DNA of 64,000 bases from Methanobacteriota archaeon (GCA_020348345.1 CP070748.1:605190-669189), one strand, 5' to 3'. Counted from the stretch's first letter, positions 1-10,395 are shown. Notes: a model not told the origin generated them from the sequence alone. Translations and numbers: made by a program.

Positions 1-795
1 GTTGATACAGATTTCAATCAGAGCACTGGCTTTATCATTGGCGGTTCGGAGACGATGATCGTCGTGTCCGGCAAGGCTGGTGTGATTCTCTCATCGAAGG
101 CATACTCGTATGATGGAGGAAGCTGGATAGACGCCCGCAACGTGGACGCAGCGATCGATGCCTATCAGATGGAGATAGGTTGCTCCTTCGAAGATCTGGG
201 GATTACGATAGACGAGGCCTACGCTTTGACATTCGTCGCACAGGACTGGCGCGGATGTGAGGATTACCTTCAGGGGTATCTTCCCGCGGCTATTCCTTCC
301 GGGTTTCGCGAATTCGGCGGGGTGATTCTGAACGAGATCTTCGCAACCCAGCCGAATCTGTTCAATGATTGGGTCGAAATATACAACACTGGAATCGAGA
401 CCATCGACTTAAGCGGTTGGACTATCGTCGTAGACGATGTCGTGCTTTACACCTATCCAGAGGGAACAACCATCGATCCGGGGGAGTTGCTGCTTGTGGA
501 AGGCCTTAACACGGAAAAGGGCTACTTATTCGAACTGTTCGACGATTCGGCCGTGCTCGTGGACGACGTGACTATTCCTTTGTGGAACATCAAGAGCTTC
601 GGACGCGTCGGCACGCCTGATGATGAGTACTCCACATGGGAATGGATGGACCCAACACCCGGAGATATCAACATTGGTCAGTTGGCTATCCCCGAGTTTG
701 GAGACGTCATAGTACCGGTATCGATAGTGACAATTATGTTCTTCGCCATTATGCGAAGGAGAAGAACTGCAAACGACAGAACAGAGACCGAATAG
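1..795 (+). CDS. Lamin-tail-domain surface protein, 5'-truncated by window edge
   Basis: The frame is open from base 1, so at least 18 residues precede the first Met and the real start lies outside the window. The visible 264 residues contain a lamin-tail (LTD) beta-sandwich at about residues 108-215, with recognisable LNEI, WVEIYN and DLSGWTI blocks. The C-terminus has PEFG, then one hydrophobic helix (about residues 238-254), then four arginines and a short polar tail. This layout resembles PEF-CTERM-type sorting signals and suggests an outward-facing protein anchored at its C-terminus. LTD domains in archaea are usually found on exported proteins; no enzyme active site is visible. The next gene starts 19 bases downstream on the same strand. 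The LTD call is firm; the sorting-signal reading is inference. Confidence 0.75.
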   Translation, partial: VDTDFNQSTGFIIGGSETMIVVSGKAGVILSSKAYSYDGGSWIDARNVDAAIDAYQMEIGCSFEDLGITIDEAYALTFVAQDWRGCEDYLQGYLPAAIPSGFREFGGVILNEIFATQPNLFNDWVEIYNTGIETIDLSGWTIVVDDVVLYTYPEGTTIDPGELLLVEGLNTEKGYLFELFDDSAVLVDDVTIPLWNIKSFGRVGTPDDEYSTWEWMDPTPGDINIGQLAIPEFGDVIVPVSIVTIMFFAIMRRRRTANDRTETE

Positions 796-814
796 AATCG
801 CGAGGGGTATATAC

Positions 815-2890
815 ATGACAGTCGCAAATAGGGAGACGAGTGAGGAGATCTCCGAGCCCGAGGGCATTTCGCTTGCCAGACTCCTTCGACCTTTGAGTGA
901 ACGCAGAGAATCTGTGCAACCATTCGTGCCCTGGATCGGCGGCCCGAGGATGTATCTCCTGCTGCTGTACGCCGCCGTCGTGAGTGGCGCCGGTATGGCG
1001 TTCTTCGCAAGCTGGGAGATAAGGCACGGTGACTGGGAGATCTACAACATCTATCTTCTCGTAGTATCCGGTGCATTCCTCGTTTTCGGCATCCATCTGC
1101 TATTCGATTTGACCTCGCTCATTGCCGGCAAGGAAGGGCGCTTGAAGCTTCCTTTGCCAGAGGCTCTCATGGGCCAGGTCGGCCTCGCCATCACCGTGGT
1201 GAGCGTGATCGCTCTGGCGATGATCTCTCCGTCAGATGGCGCTTGGGCCGTGCTGCTGAGCGTTCTGGCGGTCATCGGCTTCGTGATGCTCGTCATGTCG
1301 TCAAGGGTTGTCGAGAAGGGGGATATGACGTTCGTGTCGCTGTTTGGAGCGGGCCTAATCATCGCCATGCTTGCGCCGATTCACGAGGCGTACGATATCG
1401 CCCGAACCGTCGATGGCGAGTACCTGTTCTCCGGTCTGAACATGGGTCTAATGATCGCCGGAATCGTCATCGCAGTTGTTGCGCTTCAGCTTATGAGAGC
1501 TAGAGACGGCCTCTTCGCTGCTTGGCTCATCGGCTCCTTGGCAATATTCCTCGTGGCATTCCACGAGCAAGTCGGATTGCTACCAAGCGGAGCCATAGGC
1601 GAGTATGACAAAGGCCTCGCAGCGGTCGGAATAGTGTTCTCATTCGTACCCCTGATCATGTACTTGTTGAGGGAAGCGCAATATCAGGCGATATGGTATC
1701 ACCTGCGGATGGTCAATTCACGGATAAGGAAAGGCGACTTCGGCACAGCCATTGACGAGGCGGAGAGGGCGCTGCAGCTGTCGTTCGACGCGGGCATAGC
1801 GAGACGATTCGCTCTCCCGTGGGGTTTGAAGGGCGACAGCCTCTACGGCCTCAAGGAATACTCGAAGGCGAAGATGCACTACGACATGGCCATTGACATA
1901 GATCCCGGAGACGACATGTCCTGGTGCCAGGTGGGAAACATCCAGGCGTTCGAGGCGAAGCGGGCAATCGCGCTCAACTCCTATGAGCGCGCACTCAAAA
2001 TCAACCCGAAGAATCCATATGCATGGAACAACAAGGGCGTCATATATGTCTCTCTGGCATGGCCCGAGGAGGCCATAGTCTGCTTCAACAAGGCAATGCT
2101 CCTGATGCCGGACAACTTCGACGCTCACATCAACCTGGCGAAGCTGACTTCAAGGCTGGGCAGGCATGACGAAGCCGTCATACACTATCAGCACGCGCAG
2201 GAACTGAGACCCCAGAGCGAGGTAGCCGCTGCGGGTCTCAGGAGGGAGTTCATCAAAGGCCAGAGGATCGACCAGATTCGCGGGTGGGAACAGCTCGGCC
2301 TCGATACCAGGTATCTCTGGAGGCTTTTCAAGGAGGATCCTGCCGACTTCGAGAAGCGGACGAAGGAATTCCTGTCAAGCATCGTGGAGCAGAGGACGCA
2401 GCTCACCATAGGCACCGGAAGCGAGAAATTCGACGTCAACGACGCGATCAAGGCCATTCTCCGAGCGACCGAGGATGCGGGCGCTACCATGGAGCAGATA
2501 GAGCGCAAGTCCGGACTCTCGCGCGACCAGCTTGTGCTGCCGATGGCGCTGTTGATGAAGACGGAGCGGCTCCACTTCGCTCGTTTCGGCGAGAAGGACA
2601 TCTACGTTTCCAAGGGCAAGGCCCCGGACGAACCAGCACCTCCTCCAGTGAAGCAAAAGGAGACTCCAGCTGAGCCCGTGGAGGAGGCTCGCGACTCTGC
2701 GGGCGACGAGGCTTCCGAAACTGAAGAAGAGGACGAACCAAAGCCCGAAAGAGCCAGAGGGCGATACTCTCGAAGAGGCCGTAGCGTCGACGATGATCTC
2801 GAGCCCACCGCTTCGGTTCTCGTGTTCGGCAGGAAGAAGCCCGATGAGCCGAAGAAGAAGAAGCCGAAGGGAAGGAAGAGGGCCAAGTAA
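815..2890 (+). CDS. Polytopic membrane protein with TPR repeats, HTH-like segment and charged tail
   Basis: 691 residues. ATG is preceded by GAGGGG at a good distance. The N-terminal half has about eight hydrophobic helices (roughly residues 46-65, 78-96, 121-161 as two, 174-190, 206-226, 237-249, 268-286). Tetratricopeptide repeats follow at about 295-475, with typical W-x2-G/A and A-x8-NP spacing. Residues about 535-610 look like a helix-turn-helix segment (MEQIERKSGLSRDQL). The last 75 residues are acidic, then Lys/Arg-rich. The protein probably exposes a TPR scaffold and a nucleic-acid- or protein-binding tail to the cytoplasm. It lies 19 bases after the lamin-tail gene, so the two may be co-transcribed. 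I do not recognise a named family for the whole architecture. Confidence 0.75.
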   Translation: MTVANRETSEEISEPEGISLARLLRPLSERRESVQPFVPWIGGPRMYLLLLYAAVVSGAGMAFFASWEIRHGDWEIYNIYLLVVSGAFLVFGIHLLFDLTSLIAGKEGRLKLPLPEALMGQVGLAITVVSVIALAMISPSDGAWAVLLSVLAVIGFVMLVMSSRVVEKGDMTFVSLFGAGLIIAMLAPIHEAYDIARTVDGEYLFSGLNMGLMIAGIVIAVVALQLMRARDGLFAAWLIGSLAIFLVAFHEQVGLLPSGAIGEYDKGLAAVGIVFSFVPLIMYLLREAQYQAIWYHLRMVNSRIRKGDFGTAIDEAERALQLSFDAGIARRFALPWGLKGDSLYGLKEYSKAKMHYDMAIDIDPGDDMSWCQVGNIQAFEAKRAIALNSYERALKINPKNPYAWNNKGVIYVSLAWPEEAIVCFNKAMLLMPDNFDAHINLAKLTSRLGRHDEAVIHYQHAQELRPQSEVAAAGLRREFIKGQRIDQIRGWEQLGLDTRYLWRLFKEDPADFEKRTKEFLSSIVEQRTQLTIGTGSEKFDVNDAIKAILRATEDAGATMEQIERKSGLSRDQLVLPMALLMKTERLHFARFGEKDIYVSKGKAPDEPAPPPVKQKETPAEPVEEARDSAGDEASETEEEDEPKPERARGRYSRRGRSVDDDLEPTASVLVFGRKKPDEPKKKKPKGRKRAK

Positions 2891-2913
2891 TCTCCCTTGC
2901 CTGAGCGAGTTGA

Positions 2914-3777
2914 CTAGCGTATCTCGACCTTCTTCTTCTTGAGGAGCATCTCGAGCGCTTCCTCAGCAGCCCGGTCCTTGCGCTTCTCGTCGTCCAATGC
3001 TTTGCGCGTGGCCTCATTGACCGCCCTGATGGAGGCCTGTTCCTCCTGCCAGACCTCGCGTCGTTCCCTTCTTATCTCGATGATCTTGTCCCGCATCTCC
3101 GCAGCTTTCTTGTGGACCGCATCTGCCTCTTCTCTAAGCTTCATGTACTCGGCGTGGTTCTTGTCGGCCGCGCCCTTGAGAATAGCCACTTCCTTCATGA
3201 GCGCTGTGACTCTGTCGTGCCTGTCCTGGCCTTCTTTCGACAGGCGCACGACCTCTTCATGCTCCTTGTCCGCCCTCCGGAAGAGTTCGTCGATGCTCTG
3301 ATCGATGTTGTGTATCTCCTTATCGATCTTCTCCTGCTCAGATAGTATCTTCTTGACTCTCTCAAGCTCATTAATCTTTGACCTGAGATCGTCCAGTAGT
3401 TTCTTCTCTTGCGGCAGAGCCATTGGCACAGTCTGTTGCTTTAGATTGATATCCTCAATCTGCTTCGAGAGACCCTTTATCTCGTCGTTTAGGTCGCCGA
3501 GCGGCCGCCCCTTGAGCCTGCGCTTGAACTCGATGAGTTCTTTGGCCTGTCGCTGCAGATCATTCCTCGCTTCTTTGTGGACGCGCATCTCAGCGACCAA
3601 GGCATCTCTTCGATCGCGCTCCTCTCTCACCTGTTCTTGAACGCCTCTCTTCTGGTCATTGAGGCTGTCACGTTCTGATCTGAAAGTCGCCGCATGTGAA
3701 TTGATCTCGTCGCGTTTGTTCAGGAGTGCCCTGAACTTCTCCTCGGCGCTGCGAAGGTCGCTTATCTTCTTGGCCAT
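2914..3777 (-). CDS. Archaeal coiled-coil protein, COG1340 type
   Basis: 287 residues, almost entirely heptad-patterned and rich in Glu, Lys, Arg, Asp and Leu, with no signal peptide or membrane segment. It begins MAKKISDLRSAEEKF and continues as a long coiled coil to a basic KKKKVEIR end. A central block with RLKGRPLGDLND followed by a QKTVP-like turn matches the widespread archaeal COG1340 coiled-coil family as I remember it. Members are conserved but poorly characterised; an SMC-like structural role is sometimes proposed. The upstream sequence has CGAGGAG about 12 bases before the ATG. The gene converges with the TPR membrane gene (23 bases between stops). Function cannot be deduced from sequence. 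Confidence 0.75.
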   Translation of the reverse strand: MAKKISDLRSAEEKFRALLNKRDEINSHAATFRSERDSLNDQKRGVQEQVREERDRRDALVAEMRVHKEARNDLQRQAKELIEFKRRLKGRPLGDLNDEIKGLSKQIEDINLKQQTVPMALPQEKKLLDDLRSKINELERVKKILSEQEKIDKEIHNIDQSIDELFRRADKEHEEVVRLSKEGQDRHDRVTALMKEVAILKGAADKNHAEYMKLREEADAVHKKAAEMRDKIIEIRRERREVWQEEQASIRAVNEATRKALDDEKRKDRAAEEALEMLLKKKKVEIR

Positions 3778-3840
3778 TGGACCAGCCGACTCCTCGTTGC
3801 GGGCACGGTGATTGGGGATGCAGGCTATAAGCGTTGCTGG

Positions 3841-4911
3841 TTAACCGCCGGTTTCGTCCATATCTGTTGCCATACCCAGCCCCGGAAGGCCCGATACGCG
3901 CAGCCGCCCATTCTTGAATTCGAGTCCCGAGGAGGGGTCGTCTATCATAGAGAAGTGAGAGTCGAGGTCGACGAATCTGACGTTGTCTCTTCCAAGGGCA
4001 AAATGAAGCCCTGCAGCGATTGATTGCTGGATTTCTCCCATGCACCCTACCATGGTGATGATGCCCGCATCCCTAGCGATATCGTCTATGGCCAGAGCCG
4101 GAAAGACCCCTCCGCTCTTCATTAACTTGATGTTTATTATGTCCGCGGCGCCTTCGGCTGCCACTCTCTTCGCATCGGCAACAGTTCTGAGGCATTCGTC
4201 CGCCATGATCGGCACGGGGCTGCGCTCACGCACCTTCTTAAGTCCCGTGTAATCGTCCTCCGCGACGGGCTGTTCGACGAGCACAACGTCGAGGGCGTGC
4301 ATCTCCTCGCAAAAGACCAAGGCCTCCTCAACCGTGAACCCCTGGTTGGCATCGACCCGCATCTCAACGCTCGGGCCGATGGCATCTCGGACAGCACTCA
4401 TGCGCCGAACATCTCCTTCCAAGTCCAGCCCAACCTTCAGCTTGAGCGCTCTGAATCCTTCTCTGCAATGTCTGGTCGCCCGTCGAACTGTCTCCTCCTC
4501 GTCCTCGATGCCGATGGTCATGTCGGTCAGGGCCGAGCCATCGCCGCTCCCTCCGAGGTATCCGAACAGCGGCTTGCCTTCCCGTTTTCCCAGCAGATCG
4601 TAGACCGCCATATCAATGGCGGCTTTGGCCGACGTATTGCCCGATGCGATACTCTCCAATGCATCGTGCAGGGTCGATAGGTTCGTCTCGTCCATGCCTG
4701 CGATTTTGCCTCTTGCCTGCTCAAGGAACGCTTCGATGGATCCTCTTGTCTCATGAGTAACATCGCTTGGGGAGGCGTTCCCAACGCCGAATTCGCCTTC
4801 AGCCTCTACCCTCACCATGATGTTGTCCTCTACATCAGATGCGCTCGTGGCAATGCGGAAAACGTTCTTGCGTTTGATGAGGTAGCTTCTGGAAGTGAGG
4901 TGATCTATCAT
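3841..4911 (-). CDS. Dipeptide epimerase of the enolase superfamily
   Basis: 356 residues from an ATG two bases after the stop of the upstream DUF89 gene; longer in-frame starts would overlap that gene. Muconate-lactonizing subgroup residues are present: the KLKVG motif (K-x-K acid/base pair), metal ligands in MRVDANQG, LVEQP and MADEC, and the opposite lysine in IKLMKSGG. Near the C-terminus FVDLDSHF carries the D-x-D motif typical of L-Ala-D/L-Glu and related dipeptide epimerases, which grips the substrate amino group. The likely role is epimerising dipeptides during peptide catabolism; the exact dipeptide cannot be predicted. It is translationally coupled to the DUF89 protein. Confidence 0.85.
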   Translation of the reverse strand: MIDHLTSRSYLIKRKNVFRIATSASDVEDNIMVRVEAEGEFGVGNASPSDVTHETRGSIEAFLEQARGKIAGMDETNLSTLHDALESIASGNTSAKAAIDMAVYDLLGKREGKPLFGYLGGSGDGSALTDMTIGIEDEEETVRRATRHCREGFRALKLKVGLDLEGDVRRMSAVRDAIGPSVEMRVDANQGFTVEEALVFCEEMHALDVVLVEQPVAEDDYTGLKKVRERSPVPIMADECLRTVADAKRVAAEGAADIINIKLMKSGGVFPALAIDDIARDAGIITMVGCMGEIQQSIAAGLHFALGRDNVRFVDLDSHFSMIDDPSSGLEFKNGRLRVSGLPGLGMATDMDETGG

Positions 4912-4913
4912 CG

Positions 4914-5795
4914 TCAACGCACTCCGCCATTCATTAGTAGCTTCACCGCGTTTATGTCCTTTCGTATGCCGAGACTGTCCGCGACGGGTGAGCATTTGGT
5001 CCTCAGAAGATATGCGATAGGCGAAATGTCAGTCTCCGAGATCGCTTCGTAGTTCGCCATTCCTTTGGCCACAACCAGGTCGGCTTCGCGTAGCCGATCG
5101 CCGAACTCGCCGTTCAGCGCGTTGATGTCAATGCCCACCGCAAAACCCGGTGCTTCGATTATGTCATCCACGATCGCATCCATTCCGAGGCCATCCAAGT
5201 CCGCGGTCGTGACATCGGTCAATATAGGCCTCTCCTTGACCACCAATGTCATTCTGACTCCGAGCGCCGATATCTCCTTCAGCGCCAATCGGTCAAAGAC
5301 GATCTCTCCGCAGTTGTCGGCGAGATACACGACATCATCAGATTTCTCCAGCAACGTCATCATCTCCTCGGTGTCGTCCTGTTCCAGTCCCTGAGATAGT
5401 AGATTCCTGAACTCTTTCCTGAGAGGTTCAGGGCTGTCGAATTCCGTTCCGATGCCGAAGTCAAGCACGTTTCCGACAACGGCACACAGGAGAGCGGCTT
5501 GAAACCGGTTTGCAGACGATTCCACAAACTGCTGCGCTTCGGGGAACAGTTCGAGCATTGTCTCGTTGCTGCGCCGCTTGAGTTCTTTATACGGATCGGT
5601 CGTCCCGAGAATGCTGTAGATCTCCTCATGAACTCTAGTAGCGATCGTCGCGGAGCAAACGCCCGGCCCGAACAAGTCGCCGAGCATCTGTGAGGCGGCC
5701 TTAATTGTGTCGGTCGATTTTGAGCTGTCTATCTCCTCCGTCTCGAACAAGACCCTGCCTATGAGGCAGGGAACGCATTCTGGGCTCATCTTCAT
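4914..5795 (-). CDS. DUF89/ARMT1-like metal-dependent phosphatase, archaeal type
   Basis: 293 residues. The N-terminal C-x2-C (MSPECVPC) marks the archaeal/bacterial DUF89 subfamily (COG1578). The core has VYLADNCGEIVFD (Asp-Asn metal/phosphate site), LVVKERPILTDVT and LVVAKGMANYE, all typical of the family. Characterised DUF89 proteins are metal-dependent phosphatases acting on sugar phosphates or damaged phosphometabolites, so a metabolite-repair role is plausible; the substrate is unknown. The gene is first in a two-gene unit with the dipeptide epimerase. An alternative start at residue 3 is possible. Confidence 0.8.
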   Translation of the reverse strand: MKMSPECVPCLIGRVLFETEEIDSSKSTDTIKAASQMLGDLFGPGVCSATIATRVHEEIYSILGTTDPYKELKRRSNETMLELFPEAQQFVESSANRFQAALLCAVVGNVLDFGIGTEFDSPEPLRKEFRNLLSQGLEQDDTEEMMTLLEKSDDVVYLADNCGEIVFDRLALKEISALGVRMTLVVKERPILTDVTTADLDGLGMDAIVDDIIEAPGFAVGIDINALNGEFGDRLREADLVVAKGMANYEAISETDISPIAYLLRTKCSPVADSLGIRKDINAVKLLMNGGVR

Positions 5796-5923
5796 GACAT
5801 GCCTGGAATCTAGCTCATCGGATTTAACAGGTCGCGAACTACAGCGCCCCCATATTGATATCCTGCGAACTCGTTCACCGCTTCGCCGGCTGCTATGTTA
5901 CGAGCCGAGGAACGGTGCGGTGA

Positions 5924-6886
5924 ATGGCTGTTGTTGTCCGCAGGATGAAAGTAGAGGACATCGAGGACGTCAAAAGAATAGACGCGATAGCCTGGGAGGA
6001 ATTGGTTACGAGAATGTACCCCGAAATTCCCAAGATTGCTCCCAGAACCGAAGCGAGCGTGCTGTCATACCTCCACGCCAACCCGGACGGCGCGGTGGTC
6101 GCCGTCGACGACCATGCAGGCATAATAGGGTCGAGCTTCTCGCACATCTGGGGCAGAACCGGCTGGGTCGGGCCGCTGACTGTTCTGCCGTCGTATCAGG
6201 GTATCGGCGTGGGCAGGGAGCTTCTGAAGTACTCTCTCAGATATCTCGAAGATCGCGGCTGTTCGGACATCGGTCTTGAGACGATGCCGGAGCAGGCTGC
6301 CAACATGGGCATGTATCTCAAGGTCGGACTTCGACCCGAAGGGCTTGTGATAGTGATGGGCAAAAGCCTCGAGAGTCACAGTCCGTCACCGCCTTCAGGG
6401 GCGGTATCGTTCGATCGCCTGTCAAGGCGCGAAGCGGTTCGACGGCACCTGCTGGCTAGCGTAAAGGCGATATCCGACTCTCTCAATCCTGGTCTAGACT
6501 ATTCCGCCGAGGTGGAACTCACGCACAAATCGTCCTTCGGCGATACAATTTTCGCCAAGGCCAAGGGGGAGTACTGCGGGTTCTGCACGGTGCATACGGT
6601 CATGAGGCGCGAGGAGATGCGCGGATCTGCCGTAAGATGCCTGGGCGTCATGCCCGGACGCGGAGATGTTGTGCTCGAGCCTTTGCTGGCATCGGCGGAG
6701 GACCTCGCGGCCGAGGCAGAAGTCCCTGAGATCCTCGTGCCCGTACCAGGCAACAGACAACGTGCGATAGACGCCGCGCTGTCAAGGGGATACAAGGTGG
6801 TGCAGACTCTGGAGAGAATGATGTGGATGGGCAGCTCGGGACTCATCTCAGGGACGGGAGACAACCTGTGCTCTTGGAGCGGTTGA
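5924..6886 (+). CDS. GNAT-family N-acetyltransferase with C-terminal extension
   Basis: 320 residues. The start ATG follows GGTGCGGTGA, a GGTG Shine-Dalgarno site six bases away. Residues 1-150 form a GNAT fold: VRRMKVEDIEDVKRID at the start, and the acetyl-CoA loop in GPLTVLPSYQGIGVGRELL (the R/Q-x2-G-x-G/A motif). Residues about 160-320 resemble a second, degenerate GNAT half with a typical C-terminal strand order but no clear CoA loop. It would transfer acetyl to an amine of a small molecule or protein. It is divergent from the DUF89 unit and convergent with top6A (6 bases between stops). Substrate unknown. Confidence 0.75.
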   Translation: MAVVVRRMKVEDIEDVKRIDAIAWEELVTRMYPEIPKIAPRTEASVLSYLHANPDGAVVAVDDHAGIIGSSFSHIWGRTGWVGPLTVLPSYQGIGVGRELLKYSLRYLEDRGCSDIGLETMPEQAANMGMYLKVGLRPEGLVIVMGKSLESHSPSPPSGAVSFDRLSRREAVRRHLLASVKAISDSLNPGLDYSAEVELTHKSSFGDTIFAKAKGEYCGFCTVHTVMRREEMRGSAVRCLGVMPGRGDVVLEPLLASAEDLAAEAEVPEILVPVPGNRQRAIDAALSRGYKVVQTLERMMWMGSSGLISGTGDNLCSWSG

Positions 6887-6892
6887 TGCCTC

Positions 6893-7993
6893 TCACTTCA
6901 TTATGCCCAGCTCTTTGAGCTTCTCTGGCAGATATGTATCCGTGGCGAAGTCCAGGCCGTATTTGGCGAGAGCTTGCTGCTCGGCCTTCTTGCCGATATC
7001 GAGCATCAAATCTATCTCGTGCTTCCAGAACTGGTCGCTGAAACGAGGGTCTGTCTTCTCCGCATTGAGCGCCTGGATGTCCCTATCGTTCAACTTGTCC
7101 GTGGGAAGGTCGTAGTTCAGGATATCCGACGCCGTAATACCGATATACTCCGCTGTTGGCGTTGCGAGATACTCGGATAGATGTGCAGTCTTGATTGCGC
7201 CGTATGCCAGCGAAGCATGTATTCTGAAACTCCAAGGATCGCCATCTACGAAAACGCAGATGGGCAGCTTCATCTCCTCGTTCAGGCGCTTGATGAAACG
7301 ACGAGTGCTTCTTGCAGGCTGCCCCTTCAGATGCACAAGCACTGCGTTGTATTCTTCGTCGAATCGATTCTCCACCAGTCTGTCGAACATACCACCGGTC
7401 TCGATCGCCACAGCGAAGTCCGCGTCACAATCGATGAAGCCTATCTTCTCCGCCTCCACGTTGTAAGGTATGCCATATCCCGAGTCGCCAACATCGTCGC
7501 GACAGTTGATCTTCTTGCGCTTGCCTTTCCTGTCGGTCTCCTGTATCGTTATGTCGCCAATGACCCTCGCGCCGTCCTCTTCGGGCCTGAGTTTGAAGTC
7601 CTCACGCATGCAGGTGGTGATGATCTCGAGGTCCTCCGCCAGCATGTTAGATTCGTCCTGGGCGGAGAACTTCGCCTTCTCCCATCCCTCAGATATGTAG
7701 TACATCTCCCTGAGGGTGGAACTCTTGTTGGTTCTGATCATTTCCTCCATGAACTCGAGCATGTACATGGTCCTGAGAAGCATCTGCGCCCCCGTCAGCT
7801 TCTTTGCGGAACGGACGCCGGTGGCGCGACCGTACTTCCACACGCCGGAGCGCCGGTCAAATCTGATATTGCTTTTTGTTCGCAACGGTATGGACATCTT
7901 CGGTATCTGGCGATCGTCTATCTGCCTGTAGATATCTCCCGCCAATTCAGTGAGCCTGTCGACCGCCTTCAGGTGACGCTCTTCATTCTTCAT
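6893..7993 (-). CDS. top6A: DNA topoisomerase VI subunit A
   Basis: 366 residues, normal for the family. This is the Spo11-like subunit that makes the double-strand break. The catalytic tyrosine lies in the winged-helix block REMYYISEG at about residues 101-109. The Toprim metal site shows as [11 protein letters not shown] (Glu) and FVDGDPWSF (D-x-D). The C-terminus [12 protein letters not shown] is typical. Its ATG lies inside the 3' end of top6B (11-base overlap), so the A2B2 enzyme is produced from a coupled operon. Type IIB topoisomerase VI is the main archaeal DNA decatenase/relaxase. Confidence 0.97.
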   Translation of the reverse strand: MKNEERHLKAVDRLTELAGDIYRQIDDRQIPKMSIPLRTKSNIRFDRRSGVWKYGRATGVRSAKKLTGAQMLLRTMYMLEFMEEMIRTNKSSTLREMYYISEGWEKAKFSAQDESNMLAEDLEIITTCMREDFKLRPEEDGARVIGDITIQETDRKGKRKKINCRDDVGDSGYGIPYNVEAEKIGFIDCDADFAVAIETGGMFDRLVENRFDEEYNAVLVHLKGQPARSTRRFIKRLNEEMKLPICVFVDGDPWSFRIHASLAYGAIKTAHLSEYLATPTAEYIGITASDILNYDLPTDKLNDRDIQALNAEKTDPRFSDQFWKHEIDLMLDIGKKAEQQALAKYGLDFATDTYLPEKLKELGIMK

Positions 7994-9995
7994 CGCCTAT
8001 CACCTCCGCACCCTCATCATAATCGATTTCACCATTATCAGAGGCCTCTCCAGCCGCTCCTCCGTTCTCGGTGATTGTAATGTGCTCGAGATCCCAGTCT
8101 CCCGGAAGCACATCCGCGCCAATGATGGACGCGGGGTCTATGCCGCTGACAAAAACCTCGTTATCGTCATACTCGTCCTTATCCACGCCTTTCAGGTCGA
8201 ATGCCAGCTCGAAGATGTCCGTGGGTGCGATCTTCTTGATGTTCCATGTGACCTTTGAACCATCTCGCACCTCGGCAGGTTCGAGGGACAAGCTCTTCTC
8301 GTCGACCTTGTCGTAGGGCAATATCATGTGAATGTGCATCTTCTGCGTCTTCGGAGTGTAGTTGTACAGCTTCACGGATACATGATGTCTCTTCTTGTCG
8401 TGCACAACTTCATCCTCCACCCAGACGACATTCATAATCTTGGTGATGGTTCCTGCGATATCAGGCACAGGCTTCCCCACGATCTTAGCACTCTTCTGCG
8501 CTATCATCGGGATTATCTCCTGTACGATCTCGAATTTCACCCTCGTCTTGCTTTTCTTCTCCGCCTTGTTGAGATGGGTCTTCAGCTTTCGGGCGCACGC
8601 CTTGAGCGCGAGCTCTATCTCCTCGCGTATCTCTGGCACGTTTGCGATGGCCTCCTTGGATTCAGATGTGAACGGTATCTTCGTCGACGCGACATGAACA
8701 AGGATGATCGCCGGGCCGTATGGTATGCCCTTGCCTCCTCTCTGCTCTAGCCCGTATCTGCGCCAATCGACGTTTTCAATGCCTTGAGTTGTCGCGCACG
8801 CTCCCTGCTGATACATCAGCGGAACACGGTTTGCGAATCTGAATATCTGAACGGGATCCTCCCTGCTCAGCTGCCCGCCGTACACGATGCCGACCTCGAC
8901 CACAAAGGGATTCCCTCCGAAGACCTTCGGCTCCCTTGTAATGGGAGGCGCGTAGAACGATGCACGCGCTTCTCCTAGCACGTTCTTGAGACTCTTCCTT
9001 ATGAGTCCCTCACCTATCGGCGAGAGGCAGTCCGTTTCGGGGGACATGATCTTGACTTCCTTAACGGCATCGATTATGCCTCCAGCTTGATCGAGGTTGA
9101 GCCTGGATGGTCTTTGATCGTAGGATATCTCCGCCTTATCCAAGATTTCCCGAGCGACCCTAAGTGAGATGCGCGAGAATTCGGTGTTCAGGAAGCTGGT
9201 CATCTTCTTCGCTTCCGTGTATTTCGCCATATTGAGCAGCTCTCCAAGCTCCACCCCTTCCGGGTGAGGTTTGACCTCTCGGGTGGGGGGCGGCATTTCC
9301 TCCGTTGAGCGCTCGAACACCATCGCCTTGCCGTCCGGAGGAGTGAAGGTTATTCTAGCATGCGGGTTGACGATTGCCACGCCTTTCAGGTACTCAAAGG
9401 TGGATTGCTTGCCCTGAACATACTTGCCTTTGAGATTCACCTCGAATCGAGTTCCATGCTCTTTCTCCCAGATGACAAAATCGTCGCGGACCGCCTGCGC
9501 CCTGTTCTTCTTCGTATCCATCACAAGCTCGCATTCGTATGCGACATCCTCGTCTGAGATCTTCGATTTGATTTTGGCTGGCTTGCCTGTTGTTATCTGA
9601 CCGTACATGACCACGGCGGAGACTCCTATGCCTTGTTGCCCTCTTCTCTGCGCTCTGGTATGAAACCTCGAGCCGTAGAGCAGCCGACCGAATACGTTCG
9701 GCACCTGCTTCTTCACGATGCCTGGACCGTTGTCCTCAACCGTCACTCTGTACTCGTTGTTGCTTTCTTTATCGATTCGAACGAGCACGTCTGGTAAGAT
9801 GCCGGCGTCCTCACAGGCATCGAGGCTGTTGTCGACGGATTCCTTGACGGCGGTTATGAGCGCCCTCGTGAGTGAATCGAAGCCGAGTATGTGCTTGTTC
9901 TTTTCGAAGAATTCGGAAACCGAGATTTCCTTCTGCTTCTTCGCCAGTTCGTGAGCAATCGATGCCAAATGATTCTGCCTCCACAAGGAAGTCAA
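7983..9995 (-). CDS. top6B: DNA topoisomerase VI subunit B
   Basis: 670 residues, the ATPase subunit. The GHKL Bergerat fold is clear: [18 protein letters not shown] (N box), VEDNGPGI (G1), [20 protein letters not shown] (G2/ATP lid). It is followed by H2TH and transducer domains. The C-terminal extension after residue about 530 resembles the Ig-like domain of Methanosarcina-type B subunits and ends in an acidic tail. The longest frame starts with TTG at 9995; TTG at 9986 or a later start is equally possible because family members usually begin just before the [15 protein letters not shown] block. A TATA-like element on the same strand at about 10048-10058 fits this region. Top6A follows with an 11-base overlap. 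Confidence 0.96.
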   Translation of the reverse strand: MTSLWRQNHLASIAHELAKKQKEISVSEFFEKNKHILGFDSLTRALITAVKESVDNSLDACEDAGILPDVLVRIDKESNNEYRVTVEDNGPGIVKKQVPNVFGRLLYGSRFHTRAQRRGQQGIGVSAVVMYGQITTGKPAKIKSKISDEDVAYECELVMDTKKNRAQAVRDDFVIWEKEHGTRFEVNLKGKYVQGKQSTFEYLKGVAIVNPHARITFTPPDGKAMVFERSTEEMPPPTREVKPHPEGVELGELLNMAKYTEAKKMTSFLNTEFSRISLRVAREILDKAEISYDQRPSRLNLDQAGGIIDAVKEVKIMSPETDCLSPIGEGLIRKSLKNVLGEARASFYAPPITREPKVFGGNPFVVEVGIVYGGQLSREDPVQIFRFANRVPLMYQQGACATTQGIENVDWRRYGLEQRGGKGIPYGPAIILVHVASTKIPFTSESKEAIANVPEIREEIELALKACARKLKTHLNKAEKKSKTRVKFEIVQEIIPMIAQKSAKIVGKPVPDIAGTITKIMNVVWVEDEVVHDKKRHHVSVKLYNYTPKTQKMHIHMILPYDKVDEKSLSLEPAEVRDGSKVTWNIKKIAPTDIFELAFDLKGVDKDEYDDNEVFVSGIDPASIIGADVLPGDWDLEHITITENGGAAGEASDNGEIDYDEGAEVIGDEE

Positions 9996-10395
9996 AAGCG
10001 GTCAGGCGGTTCCGCGTGCATCCCAGCGGGCGGAAAATGGATTTCCAGAATAAAAAGGTGTTGCGGGCGGAAGAGGGGGCGGCAACTACTGGGCTGTCCA
10101 CATAGGATCTGGCAGCCCCTATGTCTTCGGTGTTGATATCGATAGCCACACGTTGAGCGAACCAGTTTCTTGAATTCCTCTGTAGCGAGCCGGATTTAGA
10201 CTTCGAACACTGGCCGAACACGATTTCGCAGCTTTGACAACGAACCAATCCGCTCCCTCCTTTTCATTCTGCAAGCATAGTTGCGCTCGAAAACGGTTGA
10301 CTGACCGCTCTAAAATGCAATCCGTCTCGAAACCGAGACGAACCCGTATCGCACCGGTGTGGTATGTCCCATGGGAAGGCGGATGCCGGGACGGG
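9996..10395. other. 400-base intergenic region, no gene seen
   Basis: Between the start of top6B and the 3' end of the ABC permease. Short open frames here have atypical composition, no ribosome-binding site and no recognisable motif. The only element I can point to is a TATA-like CTTTTTATTC on the minus strand at about 10048-10058, suited to top6B transcription. Confidence 0.5.
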
